Shown: in pieces, positions 17,695 to 25,961 of the stretch
Layout: every line of letters begins with the position of its first letter
How positions within the stretch are numbered: position 1 is the stretch's first letter
Assembly: GCF_020532605.1 (NCBI RefSeq)
Contig: NZ_JAJATW010000016.1
Location: forward strand, 1-64,000
Length of the DNA: 64,000 bases
Direction: 5' to 3'
Origin: Marinomonas algarum
GTDB taxonomy: Bacteria; Pseudomonadota; Gammaproteobacteria; Pseudomonadales; Marinomonadaceae
The notes under the pieces: generated by a model
The model's input: only the letters and a program-made list of their open reading frames with translations
The model's database searches: none
What the model was told of the DNA's origin: nothing
Translations under genes and position numbers: made by a program

Positions 17695-17722
17695 AGATAG
17701 GGTCAAAGGTTCAAATTACAAG
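17695..17722 (-). promoter_or_regulatory. Sigma-32 (heat shock) promoter of lon
   Basis: Read on the minus strand, CTTGTAA (17716-17722) and CCCTATCT (17695-17702) are 13 nt apart. These match the sigma-32 elements CTTGAAA and CCCCATNT at 6 of 7 and, leaving out the free N, 6 of 7 positions with the right spacing. Heat-shock control of lon is established in E. coli. The site sits about 65 nt before the start codon, just behind the clpX terminator. Confidence 0.65.
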
Positions 17723-17734
17723 CTTCACAACGAA

Positions 17735-17774
17735 AAAGGCCGGATTTAAGTGATGAGACTTAAATCCGGCCTTT
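17735..17774 (-). terminator. Intrinsic terminator of the clp operon
   Basis: AAAGGCCGGATTTAAGT and ACTTAAATCCGGCCTTT form a perfect 17-bp stem around a 6-nt loop, followed on the minus strand by more T. It lies 38 nt beyond the clpX stop and separates clpX from the lon promoter. Confidence 0.92.
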
Positions 17775-17812
17775 GAAGGGCATACCCAGAACAAGTTATG
17801 GGTAAGAAAGCA

Positions 17813-19093
17813 TTAGGCGTTCTTTGATGCTTCTTCTTTTTCCAGTACGAGCAGAGGTTGAGAGTCACCACGGATAGCGGAGCCATCCATCACAACTTTA
17901 ACCACATCATTACGTGTTGGCAGTTCATACATACAATCAAGCAAAGAAGACTCTAAGATACTACGCAATCCCCGTGCACCGGTTTTACGCTCCAAGGCCA
18001 GTTTAGCGGCCTCACTCAAAGATTCTGGGGTAAACTCTAGCTCAACGCCTTCAAGTTCGAACAAATGCTGGTATTGTTTCACCAACGCATTCTTAGGTTG
18101 GCTAAGAATGGTCATTAAAGCTTCTTCATCAAGTTCAGAAAGCGTTGCCACTACAGGCAAACGGCCCACAAACTCAGGAATCAAGCCGAATTTAACCAAA
18201 TCTTCTGTCTCAACACGATGCACAGCTTCGGAGAAAGATTTACCTTCGTCTTTGCTTTTCACCATTGCAGAAAAACCAATACTGCTTTTTTCTGTTCTGT
18301 CGCTGATTACACGCTCTAATCCAGCGAAAGCACCACCACAAATAAACAATATATTTGACGTATCAACTTGCAAAAATTCTTGCTGAGGATGCTTTCGACC
18401 ACCTTGAGGCGGCACAGAGGCAACCGTTCCTTCAATCAACTTAAGCAACGCTTGCTGAACGCCTTCACCAGAAACATCACGGGTGATGGATGGATTGTCT
18501 GATTTTCTTGAAATCTTATCGATCTCATCAATATAAACAATACCACGCTGTGCTTTTTCTACGTCGTAATCACAGTTCTGCAGCAGTTTCTGAATGATGT
18601 TTTCTACATCTTCACCGACATAACCGGCTTCCGTCAGCGTTGTAGCGTCTGCAATTGTAAAAGGAACATCTAATACACGAGCTAACGTTTGAGCCAGCAA
18701 AGTTTTACCACTGCCTGTAGGGCCAATCAGCAAGATGTTACTTTTGCCAAGCTCAATGGTGTTGTCCGTTTTACCTTGATGACGCAAGCGCTTATAGTGA
18801 TTGTAGACAGCCACAGCCAACACTCTCTTAGCTCTGTCTTGTCCAATAACATAGTCATCAAGTGCAGCACTCAGCTTTTCAGGCGTCGGTAATTCATCTG
18901 ACGATTCACCTTCTTCATTTAACTGAGAAAGCTCTTGCGTAATGATGTTATTGCATAGATCCACACACTCATTACAAATGTAAACCGATGGCCCAGCAAT
19001 CAGCTTTTTTACTTCGTCCTGACTCTTTCCACAAAAAGAGCAATATAATAGCCGATCCGAGTGGTCGCCACGGCTAAAGTTATCATCTGACAT
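17813..19093 (-). CDS. clpX: ClpX, ATPase and specificity subunit of ClpXP
   Basis: AAA+ unfoldase that feeds tagged proteins into ClpP. From the ATG at 19093 it has 426 residues (E. coli 424). The N-terminal zinc-binding domain shows [15 protein letters not shown]...CNECVDLC, followed by Walker [11 protein letters not shown], Walker [11 protein letters not shown], and the sensor/arginine-finger part with [12 protein letters not shown]-like [18 protein letters not shown] four codons upstream is possible, but GGGAG lies 5 nt before the ATG and [10 protein letters not shown] resembles known starts. It lies 18 nt behind clpP in the standard order. Confidence 0.98.
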   Translation of the reverse strand: MSDDNFSRGDHSDRLLYCSFCGKSQDEVKKLIAGPSVYICNECVDLCNNIITQELSQLNEEGESSDELPTPEKLSAALDDYVIGQDRAKRVLAVAVYNHYKRLRHQGKTDNTIELGKSNILLIGPTGSGKTLLAQTLARVLDVPFTIADATTLTEAGYVGEDVENIIQKLLQNCDYDVEKAQRGIVYIDEIDKISRKSDNPSITRDVSGEGVQQALLKLIEGTVASVPPQGGRKHPQQEFLQVDTSNILFICGGAFAGLERVISDRTEKSSIGFSAMVKSKDEGKSFSEAVHRVETEDLVKFGLIPEFVGRLPVVATLSELDEEALMTILSQPKNALVKQYQHLFELEGVELEFTPESLSEAAKLALERKTGARGLRSILESSLLDCMYELPTRNDVVKVVMDGSAIRGDSQPLLVLEKEEASKNA

Positions 19094-19111
19094 GTATTCT
19101 CCCACCCTTCC

Positions 19112-19744
19112 TTAAACAGTTCGTTTCTGCAAAATCTCATCAATGAGACCGTAATCTTTTGCAGTCTGGGGATTCATGAAATTATCACGATCCGTATCAA
19201 TAGCCACTTGCTCGATTGGCTTACCAGTATGGAAAGAAATAATTTCATTCAGCTTATGCTTAATACTTAAAATCTCACGCGTGTGGATTTCAATATCAGA
19301 AGCTTGTCCCTGGTATCCGCCTAATGGCTGGTGAATCATGACACGAGAATTTGGCAGACAGTAACGCTTACCTTCAGCACCCGCTGTCAACAGTAACGCA
19401 CCCATGCTTGCCGCTTGACCTATACACATAGTGCTTACATCAGGCTTGATAAACTGCATAGTGTCGTAAATAGACATACCGGCGGTTACCGAACCGCCTG
19501 GAGAATTGATATACAAGTGAATGTCTTTATCTGGGTTTTCAGATTCTAAAAACAAAAGCTGTGCAACAACAAGATTGGCCATGTGATCTTCAACTTGACC
19601 AACCAAGAAAATCACTCGCTCCTTGAGCAAGCGTGAGTAAATATCAAATGACCTTTCTCCACGAGCAGTTTGCTCAATAACCATAGGAACAAGACCATTA
19701 CTAGTAATAGCGACAGGACCGGTAGTTGGGTTCATCAAATTCAT
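19112..19744 (-). CDS. clpP: ClpP, proteolytic subunit of ClpXP/ClpAP
   Basis: Serine protease that forms the double-heptamer chamber. With the ATG at 19744 (AAGGA, 7 nt spacing) it has 210 residues, including a short N-terminal propeptide-like stretch. The catalytic triad is intact: S113 in [11 protein letters not shown]138 in MIHQPLGG and D187 in DTDRDNFM. Handle-helix and hydrophobic-patch sequences are typical. The longer in-frame reading from 19780 would start inside the tig terminator and is rejected. The gene lies between tig and clpX; a hairpin before it suggests either partial read-through from tig or an unseen promoter. Confidence 0.97.
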   Translation of the reverse strand: MNLMNPTTGPVAITSNGLVPMVIEQTARGERSFDIYSRLLKERVIFLVGQVEDHMANLVVAQLLFLESENPDKDIHLYINSPGGSVTAGMSIYDTMQFIKPDVSTMCIGQAASMGALLLTAGAEGKRYCLPNSRVMIHQPLGGYQGQASDIEIHTREILSIKHKLNEIISFHTGKPIEQVAIDTDRDNFMNPQTAKDYGLIDEILQKRTV

Positions 19745-19764
19745 ATCACATTCCTTAAAACAAA

Positions 19765-19795
19765 AAGGTCGACATAGCAAAGCTATGTCGACCTT
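19765..19795 (-). terminator. Hairpin terminator/attenuator between tig and clpP
   Basis: AAGGTCGACATAGC and GCTATGTCGACCTT pair perfectly (14 bp) around a 3-nt loop. On the minus strand it is followed by TTTTGTTTT. It lies 21 nt after the tig stop and only 20 nt before the clpP ATG, leaving no room for a separate downstream promoter, so clpP expression should depend on read-through or on RNA processing here. Confidence 0.85.
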
Positions 19796-19816
19796 ATTAA
19801 AGAGATAAGACTCGTC

Positions 19817-21142
19817 TTATGCTTCTTCCCCAGCCTCTTCAGCTTGGGCATTTGGCTTGATAGCGTCTTCGTAGCCCAATGTTACTTCAGTAACTTGAGC
19901 AGATTCTAGCAGTTTATCAACAACTTGCTCTTCAAGTACAGCAGATTGCACTTGAGCGAGTTGTTCTTTGTTCTTCAAGTAAAAATCAACAACTTGTTGC
20001 GGTTCTTGGTAGGCTTGAGCCATATCTTCCAAGAAAGTACGAACACGATCGTCATCAACTTTCATATCATTTTGCTTAATCACTTCAGAAATCAGCAGAC
20101 CAAGTTTAGCGCGTTTCTTCGCTTCTTCTTGGAAAAGCTCAGCAGGTAATTGAGAAGCATCAAAACCTTCCCCACCAAATTGCTGTGCAGCTTGCTTACG
20201 TAAAGCATCCACTTCTTGATCAATAAGTGCTGAAGGAACTTCAACTTCATTGATAGAAGACAAACCTTCAAACAAAGCATTCTTAAGTTTAGACTTAACC
20301 GCTTGATTCAACTCACGGTCCATGTTTTTACGAACTTCAGCGCGAAGAGCATCGATTGTTGCTTCTTCAAGACCGAATTTTTCAACAAAAGCATCGTTTA
20401 ACTCTGGAAGAATTTGCTCTGCTACTTCAGAAACCGTAATTTTGAAAGTTGCTTCTTTGCCTTTCAAGTTTTCAGCTTGGTAGTCTTCAGGGAACGTCAC
20501 TGTAATTGTGCGCTCTTCGCCTGCTTTAGCACCAACGATACCTGTTTCAAATCCAGGAATCATAGTGTTAGAACCAAGAACAAGCTTGTGTCCTTCTGCA
20601 GCACCGCCTTCGAATGCTTCTTCACCAAGGTAACCAACAAAATCAATTGTTACCTGATCGCCATCAATTGCTTCGCGCTCAACAGCAGACCAGTCTGCAT
20701 TTTGTTTACGCAAGGTTTCAAGCATTGTATCAACATCTGCGTCAGTTACTTCAGATAAAACGCGCTCAACAGCAATTGTGGCGTTATCTGCAAGAACAAC
20801 TTCTGGGTAAACTTCTACTTTAACAACGAACTCAAGATCGGCACCTTCGGCGATGCTCTTTGGTTCAATTGAAGGCATGCCAGCAGGCTGAATAGACTCT
20901 TGTTGAATGGCTTCAACATAAACATCACGCATGATTTGCTCAACAGCATCTAAACGAATGCCTTGACCGTAACGTTTTTTGATCACACTAACTGGAACTT
21001 TACCTTTACGAAAGCCGTCGATTTGAGCTTTCTTAGCTGTTTTAACCACTTCAGCATTTACTTTTTCGTCAACGCGAGCAGCGGGAACAGTGATGGTAAG
21101 AACGCGCTCGATTGGAGACGTTGTCTCTACAGAAACTTGCAT
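19817..21142 (-). CDS. tig: Trigger factor, ribosome-associated chaperone and prolyl isomerase
   Basis: First chaperone to meet nascent chains. At 441 residues it matches E. coli Tig (432). The N-terminal ribosome-docking motif is visible in GFRKGKVPVSVIKKRYG (about 46-62), the FKBP-type isomerase domain follows (GDQVTIDFVGYLGEEAFEGG to MIPGFE, about 162-245), and the C-terminal helical arms fill the rest, ending in an acidic Glu/Ala-rich tail. GAGAGGAAG before the ATG is a good SD. It heads the tig-clpP-clpX run. tRNA-Arg lies 116 nt upstream on the same strand with no terminator between, so some transcription may enter tig from the tRNA promoter. Confidence 0.98.
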   Translation of the reverse strand: MQVSVETTSPIERVLTITVPAARVDEKVNAEVVKTAKKAQIDGFRKGKVPVSVIKKRYGQGIRLDAVEQIMRDVYVEAIQQESIQPAGMPSIEPKSIAEGADLEFVVKVEVYPEVVLADNATIAVERVLSEVTDADVDTMLETLRKQNADWSAVEREAIDGDQVTIDFVGYLGEEAFEGGAAEGHKLVLGSNTMIPGFETGIVGAKAGEERTITVTFPEDYQAENLKGKEATFKITVSEVAEQILPELNDAFVEKFGLEEATIDALRAEVRKNMDRELNQAVKSKLKNALFEGLSSINEVEVPSALIDQEVDALRKQAAQQFGGEGFDASQLPAELFQEEAKKRAKLGLLISEVIKQNDMKVDDDRVRTFLEDMAQAYQEPQQVVDFYLKNKEQLAQVQSAVLEEQVVDKLLESAQVTEVTLGYEDAIKPNAQAEEAGEEA

Positions 21143-21258
21143 AAAACTTCCTCTCGGGAACTTGCTTTAATTTGCTGGACCTATCGTTGTTAACGACAAA
21201 CTAGAGCGACGGTGACCAACAAAACCTAAATAAAATTAAATAAAGTAACGGACTGAAA

Positions 21259-21335
21259 TGGTGCTCCGTACTGGATTCGAACCAGTGACCTACCGCTTAG
21301 AAGGCGGTTGCTCTATCCAACTGAGCTAACGGAAC
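21259..21335 (-). tRNA. tRNA-Arg (anticodon TCT)
   Basis: A 77-nt cloverleaf on the minus strand: GTTCCGT pairs with ACGGAGC (one G-T pair), D arm AGCTCAGTTGGATAGAGC, anticodon loop CTTCTAA (TCT, reading AGA/AGG), variable AGGTC, T arm GGTTCGAATCC, discriminator A and encoded CCA. It lies upstream of tig on the same strand. Confidence 0.97.
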
Positions 21336-21404
21336 TAATCTCATTACATTTCATGTGGGAGGCTATTATAGAGACGGAATAACAATCGTCAACCAATAGA
21401 CATA

Positions 21405-21505
21405 AAAAAGCCCAGTAAAACTGGGCTAAAATGACTATTTGTAACTAAGGAACCGAGAATAGTTAATATTCACTATGCCGCAGCACAAATATCACAAAAG
21501 GAACA
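21405..21505 (-). ncRNA. Candidate small RNA upstream of tRNA-Arg
   Basis: A promoter with TTGTGT, 17 nt and a perfect TATAAT predicts a start near 21505 on the minus strand. About 100 nt later comes an 8-bp GC-rich hairpin (AGCCCAGT/ACTGGGCT) followed by TTTTTT. No start codon with an SD opens a reading frame between them. An internal helix ACTATT/AATAGT is possible. This layout fits a trans-acting, perhaps Hfq-binding RNA. The alternative is a leaky leader of the tRNA-Arg transcript. I do not recognise the sequence as a known RNA family. Confidence 0.35.
21409..21427 (-). terminator. Intrinsic terminator with T-run upstream of tRNA-Arg
   Basis: AGCCCAGT and ACTGGGCT form an 8-bp stem with an AAA/TTT loop, followed on the minus strand by TTTTTTATG. 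No annotated gene precedes it on that strand, which is why a small RNA is suspected. Confidence 0.75.
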
Positions 21506-21511
21506 AGACGA

Positions 21512-21540
21512 ATTATATAGCCAACCCTATATAGACACAA
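21512..21540 (-). promoter_or_regulatory. Sigma-70 promoter facing tRNA-Arg
   Basis: Minus strand: -35 TTGTGT (21535-21540), 17-nt spacer, -10 TATAAT (21512-21517). The -10 is perfect and spacing optimal. It could serve the candidate small RNA, tRNA-Arg, or both. Confidence 0.55.
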
Positions 21541-21692
21541 CCTAAATGCGCCAAAATGACACAACTATCTTTAATATGCACTATTCTTGTGCAATGTGCA
21601 TGACAATCATAATTTTAATCTCTCTAAAGAGGCTTTATCTTCTCTTACTCGCTATGATAGCGTGAACCTATTCCATACTTATCGGTAAAACA

Positions 21693-22517
21693 ATGTCTCA
21701 AAGAACAATTGCCTACTTTCTTACGATAAAACGTTACACCCTTTTAACCGCATCACGATTTCAAAACAGTAGCTTGTCACAAAAAGCCGCGCAGCTAACC
21801 CTATCCAGCCTGCTGGCTGCGGTGCCTATTATTACCATTATTGTCGGTATATTAAGCTTCACTCCAGCATTAGAAGCGATGCAGAGTCAGCTTTTTCAAT
21901 TGATTGAACAACACCTTGCACCTGGCTCAAGTGACATTATTATGCCTTATTTGATTACCTTCTCATCGCAAACAAAAAATCTACCGGTTGCCGGCTTGGT
22001 AGCACTTTTTGTCACAGCACTTCTGTTACTAAACAGTTTTGAAAGCAGCGTGCAGTCTATATGGGGCATTAAGCAACTTAGGAAAATTCGTGAGCGACTT
22101 TTAACCTATTGGGCCATATTAACGTTGGGCCCCATTCTTTTTGCCGCCACGTTAAGCTTATATGGCACGCTTATCTCTTTACAAATTTACGATACACAGG
22201 TCAACACACTGTTAAACAGCCTCCTAGAACTTGGGAGCATCCTGCTGTATTTCCTTATGCTGTTAACATTAAACTTCTTAACGCCTAACGCAGATGTCTC
22301 TCTAAAATGGGCATCATTAGCTGCACTCGTAGGCAGCTTAGGGTTGTATATTTTGAATACCATATTCGGTTCTTTTGCTCAGTTTTTTACCAGCTACCAA
22401 GTTGTCTATGGTGCCTTTGCGGCCATCCCTATTTTTCTTGTTTGGTTACAAAGCTCCTGGTTGATTGTGCTTACCTCAATTTGCTTCTGTGCCACACTGC
22501 ACAATATAAATACTTAG
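21693..22517 (+). CDS. YihY/BrkB family inner-membrane protein
   Basis: A 274-residue polytopic membrane protein of the YihY (UPF0761/BrkB) family, once misnamed ribonuclease BN. Family features: N-terminal amphipathic part followed by SQKAAQLTLSSLLAAVPIITIIVGI, a long extracytoplasmic loop, then about five more membrane helices and the conserved FTSYQVVYGAFAAIPIFLVWLQ near residues 229-250. The function of the family is not firmly known; transporter or lipid-related roles have been suggested. The gene is divergent from tRNA-Arg and runs toward hpt. A weak SD (ATCGGTAA) precedes the ATG. Confidence 0.85.
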   Translation: MSQRTIAYFLTIKRYTLLTASRFQNSSLSQKAAQLTLSSLLAAVPIITIIVGILSFTPALEAMQSQLFQLIEQHLAPGSSDIIMPYLITFSSQTKNLPVAGLVALFVTALLLLNSFESSVQSIWGIKQLRKIRERLLTYWAILTLGPILFAATLSLYGTLISLQIYDTQVNTLLNSLLELGSILLYFLMLLTLNFLTPNADVSLKWASLAALVGSLGLYILNTIFGSFAQFFTSYQVVYGAFAAIPIFLVWLQSSWLIVLTSICFCATLHNINT

Positions 22518-22570
22518 CATACGGTCAAGATTAATGTAAAATCGCAAAAATTTTATTCATAGGGCCCACC

Positions 22571-23122
22571 ATGACAGACAAGATCGACGAACTAAACAAA
22601 ATTTTAGAGGAAGCAGATTGCTTAGTCGACGAAGCAAGCATTAATGAAGCACTCGACAAAATAGCCTCTCAGATCACAGCTGACCTTTCAGATAAGTTGC
22701 CTCTGGTCTTGTGTGTAATGAATGGCGGACTGATTCCAACCGCCGCTTTGATAGAGCGCCTTTCTTTCCCACTTGAAGTCGATTACATACACGCTACTCG
22801 ATATGGCATGGAGACTGAGGGAGCGGCTCTTAATTGGTTGAGCTATCCACAAACCAGTCTAAAAGATCGCCACATTTTGGTCATTGACGATATCTTTGAC
22901 CAAGGCCACACTCTGCAAGCAATCATTGAGTGGTTAGAGCAACAAGGCACAAGCAGTGTGAGTACAGCTACTGTTATCAATAAACTACACGATCGGAAAA
23001 CTGACATGCAGCCCGATTACATCGGAACAGACGTTGCGGATCGCTTCCTGTTTGGTTACGGCATGGATTACAAAGGTTACTTTAGAAACCTTAAAGGTAT
23101 CTATGCAGTCAAAGGCAGCTAA
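22571..23122 (+). CDS. Hypoxanthine-guanine phosphoribosyltransferase-like protein
   Basis: Purine-salvage phosphoribosyltransferase that would convert hypoxanthine or guanine plus PRPP to IMP or GMP. The PRPP-binding motif HILVIDDIFDQGHTL (101-115) is complete, an upstream LVLCVMNGGLIP matches the PPi loop, and the C-terminal base-recognition region DYIGTDVADRFLFGYGMDYKGYFRNL is typical of the HPRT group found in Pseudomonas and relatives (hypoxanthine-guanine form). Length 183 fits. AGGGCCCACC precedes the ATG. It follows the YihY gene by 53 nt and ends at a strong terminator. Exact base preference cannot be told by eye. Confidence 0.88.
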   Translation: MTDKIDELNKILEEADCLVDEASINEALDKIASQITADLSDKLPLVLCVMNGGLIPTAALIERLSFPLEVDYIHATRYGMETEGAALNWLSYPQTSLKDRHILVIDDIFDQGHTLQAIIEWLEQQGTSSVSTATVINKLHDRKTDMQPDYIGTDVADRFLFGYGMDYKGYFRNLKGIYAVKGS

Positions 23123-23152
23123 CTAGATGTGAATCTATCTCATCCTGACACA

Positions 23153-23182
23153 AAAAAGCCGTTACAAGAGTAACGGCTTTTT
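23153..23182. terminator. Bidirectional terminator between hpt-like gene and sthA
   Basis: AAAAAGCCGTTAC and GTAACGGCTTTTT make a perfect 13-bp stem around AAGA, with T-runs usable on both strands. It sits between convergent genes. Confidence 0.92.
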
Positions 23183-23209
23183 CATTGGACTTATTCAGTC
23201 TAGCTGAAT

Positions 23210-24604
23210 TTAAAACACCCGGTTAATCCCGTTTAATGCAGCAACACGGTAGGCTTCCGCCATGGTTGGGTAGTTAAACGTTGTGTTTAGGAAATATTTA
23301 AGTGAATTCTGCTCTCCTGGTTGTTTCATGATCGCTTGACCGATATGAACAATCTCAGAAGCTTGGTCACCGAAACAATGAATGCCCAGTATTTCAAGTG
23401 TTTCACGGTGGAAAAGAATCTTTAACATCCCCACCGCCTCACCGGTAATTTGCGCACGCGCTGTGTGCTTGAAAAAGGCACGACCCACTTCGTAGGGCAC
23501 TTTCTCAGCAGTCAACTCTGACTCGGTTTTACCAACAGAACTGATTTCAGGAATAGTGTAGATGCCTGTTGGAACCTCACTAATAAACTCACCATTTTCT
23601 AGGTCAAACATGTTAGCCGCAGCCGCTCGACCTTGGTCAAACGCGGCACTCGCAAGGCTTGGCCAACCAATCACGTCACCCACGGCGTAGATATTTTCAA
23701 CTTGCGTTTGATAAGTATCATTTACCGCAAGCTGACCGCGACTGTTTGCCTCCAAATTAATGACATCCAGCCCAAGGTTATCTGTGTTGCCTGAGCGGCC
23801 GTTACAGAATAATAAGGCATCTGCTCTTAACTTCTTACCCGATGCAGTGTGCATAATAACTTCGCGATCGGTTGTCTCGACCGAATCATAAGTCTCATTA
23901 TGTCGAATCAAAACGCCGCTATCACGTAGGTGATAACTCAGACCATCCGTAATTTCATCGTCCAAGAAGCTCAACAATTTCTTCGCTGGGTTAATCAGTT
24001 CAACTCTAACACCCAGACCACAGAAAATAGACGCATACTCACAACCAATAACACCAGCCCCGTAAATAATCAAAGAACGCGGTGTATGACTTAGGCTCAA
24101 AATACTGTCAGAGCAATAAATACGAGGGTGCGTGAAATCAATATTTGTAGGACGGTAAGGGCGTGAACCTGTCGCAATAACCACTTTTTTACCAACCAAT
24201 AACTCTGGACCTTTGTCGTACGTGTTCACTTCGATGGTATTCGCATCTTTGAACTTGCCACGACCAAAATAAATATCGATACGATTACGAGCGTAATACT
24301 CTGTACGACCCAATACCTGCTTATCAATCACTCGGTTCGCACGATCTAGCACTTTTGGGAATGAGAACCAACGCGGCTCACCGATGTCTCGGAACATTGG
24401 ATTAGTATTAAATACGATGATTTCTTTTACAGCGTGACGCAACGCTTTTGATGGGATAGTACCAAGATGTGTACAGCTACCGCCTACCTGAGAGCTTGCT
24501 TCAACAACAGCAACTCTTTTGCCAGCTTTCACAGCATTCATGGCTGCGCCTTCACCGGCAGGGCCCGTACCTAAAACCACCACATCATAATGTCTTGTTG
24601 TCAT
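23210..24604 (-). CDS. sthA: Soluble pyridine nucleotide transhydrogenase
   Basis: FAD enzyme that moves electrons between NADPH and NAD+, reoxidising surplus NADPH. The protein has 464 residues from the ATG at 24604 (E. coli 466); GAGGA 5 nt upstream favours this over an in-frame start at 24625. The FAD-binding [10 protein letters not shown] is at the N terminus. The motif [19 protein letters not shown] shows only one cysteine where dihydrolipoamide dehydrogenases carry CxxxxC, which is diagnostic for SthA. NAD-binding [11 protein letters not shown] and the dimerisation domain ending in [16 protein letters not shown] follow. It closes the nqr-apbE-nqrM run, 21 nt behind nqrM, suggesting joint control of NADPH and NADH oxidation. 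Confidence 0.96.
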   Translation of the reverse strand: MTTRHYDVVVLGTGPAGEGAAMNAVKAGKRVAVVEASSQVGGSCTHLGTIPSKALRHAVKEIIVFNTNPMFRDIGEPRWFSFPKVLDRANRVIDKQVLGRTEYYARNRIDIYFGRGKFKDANTIEVNTYDKGPELLVGKKVVIATGSRPYRPTNIDFTHPRIYCSDSILSLSHTPRSLIIYGAGVIGCEYASIFCGLGVRVELINPAKKLLSFLDDEITDGLSYHLRDSGVLIRHNETYDSVETTDREVIMHTASGKKLRADALLFCNGRSGNTDNLGLDVINLEANSRGQLAVNDTYQTQVENIYAVGDVIGWPSLASAAFDQGRAAAANMFDLENGEFISEVPTGIYTIPEISSVGKTESELTAEKVPYEVGRAFFKHTARAQITGEAVGMLKILFHRETLEILGIHCFGDQASEIVHIGQAIMKQPGEQNSLKYFLNTTFNYPTMAEAYRVAALNGINRVF

Positions 24605-24625
24605 AATATCCTCTTCATCGTCCAA

Positions 24626-24859
24626 TTATTTAGTTGCGTCGTAATATGTGTCTTCTGAGACCTTTTCTGCTGTACCTTTCTTTTTCTCGTCGTCGCACTT
24701 ACCTTTGTCACCACCACAAATATCACACGCAACTTCCATACCTAAAGCGCTCATACCACCGCAAGAACCTGAAATAGGCTTTCTGCCCATTAAAACGCCC
24801 ACTGCCATCGCTGTTACCAACAGCAACATTAAGGCAAATGCCAAAACAACCGTTAACAT
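24626..24859 (-). CDS. nqrM: Na+-NQR maturation factor NqrM
   Basis: A 77-residue membrane protein needed to insert the iron site between NqrD and NqrE. One N-terminal membrane helix (about 3-24) is followed by the family motif with four cysteines: CGGMSALGMEVACDICGGDKGKC (cysteines at 33, 45, 48 and 55 by rough count). The acidic/lysine-rich tail is typical. It lies directly between apbE (25 nt upstream) and sthA, the standard place for this gene. An AGGA before the ATG supports the start. Confidence 0.95.
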   Translation of the reverse strand: MLTVVLAFALMLLLVTAMAVGVLMGRKPISGSCGGMSALGMEVACDICGGDKGKCDDEKKKGTAEKVSEDTYYDATK

Positions 24860-24884
24860 AAGACTCTCCTAAGATTAAAATTCA

Positions 24885-25898
24885 TCACTGTAGATAAGGC
24901 TTAAACGCGTCCGATGGCCGCTCTTCAAAGCCAAAATCTGTTTTCACAAGCAAATACGCCGCCACACCATGTTCTTGGGCAAACTCAAACCCTTTTTTCG
25001 GTCCAAGCACCGTAATAGCGGTAGCTAACCCGTCTGCCATAGTCGCTGTCTTATCAATCACAGTAACAGACACAAGACGGTGTGTGATAGGTCGACCAGT
25101 TACTGGATTGATCGTGTGTGAATAGCGTATGCCGTTTTTTTCAAAATAATTTCTATAATCACCGGATGTCGCCATTGCCACATCCGTCACATCAATAATT
25201 CTTTCAGCGATATCATGCCCACCGGCTGGACTCTCAACCGCAATCCGCCAAGGTACATCGTCAAGTTTCGTGCCCTTAGACACAATCTCACCACCCACTT
25301 CAACGAGATAACTGGTAATACCTTTTCGCTCTAAAACTTGAGCAACCGCATCGACACCATAGCCTTTTGCAATGGACGACAGGTCAACATAAATGCTTTT
25401 TTGTTTTGATAAAAGACGGTCGTCAAGAGTTAGGTACTGATACCCCACTCGCTCTTTTGCTTCGTCTATTTGATTCTGACTTGGCACAACATCATTGCGG
25501 TTACCTGGTCCAAACCCCCAAAGATTAACGAGGGGGCCAACCGTCACATCATATTCGCCATCACTCATTTCACTGATCAACAAAGCTTTATCAATAACGT
25601 AAGCAAGCTCCTCACTCACATTGGCTGACTCTCCAGCCGGTAGCTTGTTAAATAATGAAAGTTCTGAGTTTGGGTCATACGTAGACATCAAGGCATTGAC
25701 CTTGATTAAAACGGCGTCAACGTCACTCTTTAAGTCACGAGCACTTGCCACATCTTCTGTAGTAAAAAACTTAACCGTGTAAGTGGTGCCCATTGTTGGA
25801 CCAGAAAAACTTATTAGTTCTGGCGTGAATGCGGCTAAGCGATAAACCACCGCTGCAACAACGAGTAGAAAAACAGGCAACAATACTTTTTTACGCAT
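24885..25898 (-). CDS. apbE: FAD:protein FMN transferase (flavin transferase ApbE)
   Basis: Attaches FMN covalently to threonines of NqrB and NqrC from FAD, in the periplasm. Family motifs are all visible: GPTMGTTYTVKF at the N terminus, VDLSSIAKGYGVDAVA, VEVGGEIVSKG, TSGDYRNYFEKNGIRYSHTINPVTG and the metal-binding ATMADGLATA. A hydrophobic N-terminal segment (about 5-22) lacks a lipobox cysteine, so it is a membrane anchor or uncleaved signal rather than a lipoprotein signal. Its targets' SGAT motifs occur in nqrB and nqrC upstream in the same cluster. A hairpin lies between nqrF and this gene, so its level may be lower than that of the pump subunits. Confidence 0.95.
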   Translation of the reverse strand: MRKKVLLPVFLLVVAAVVYRLAAFTPELISFSGPTMGTTYTVKFFTTEDVASARDLKSDVDAVLIKVNALMSTYDPNSELSLFNKLPAGESANVSEELAYVIDKALLISEMSDGEYDVTVGPLVNLWGFGPGNRNDVVPSQNQIDEAKERVGYQYLTLDDRLLSKQKSIYVDLSSIAKGYGVDAVAQVLERKGITSYLVEVGGEIVSKGTKLDDVPWRIAVESPAGGHDIAERIIDVTDVAMATSGDYRNYFEKNGIRYSHTINPVTGRPITHRLVSVTVIDKTATMADGLATAITVLGPKKGFEFAQEHGVAAYLLVKTDFGFEERPSDAFKPYLQ

Positions 25899-25924
25899 AC
25901 AACATCTTTTTAATGATCAATAAC

Positions 25925-25954
25925 ATAAAGACCCACCGTGTGGTGGGTCTTTAT
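25925..25954 (-). terminator. Hairpin between nqrF and apbE
   Basis: ATAAAGACCCACC and GGTGGGTCTTTAT form a 13-bp stem with a 4-nt loop. On the minus strand only GTTATTG follows, so the T-tract is short and termination is likely partial, setting apbE/nqrM/sthA below the pump genes. Confidence 0.65.
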
Positions 25955-25961
25955 TAGGGTG

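Larger units (their letters stand above)
21336..21692. other. Gene-free 357-nt region with promoter, hairpin and dyad elements
   Basis: No protein gene is supported here. On the minus strand it holds a well-spaced promoter (21512-21540) and a hairpin with T-run (21409-21427), listed separately. On the plus strand, TGCAC-N7-GTGCA at 21577-21593 resembles an NtrC site (E. coli glnA site 2 is TGCACTATATTGGTGCA), but no sigma-54 promoter is evident. The right end holds the start region of the YihY gene. Confidence 0.6.

Noticed and set aside
19745-19780. Upstream in-frame start of clpP
   Set aside because: It lies in the tig/clpP hairpin; the ATG at 19744 has AAGGA at the right distance.
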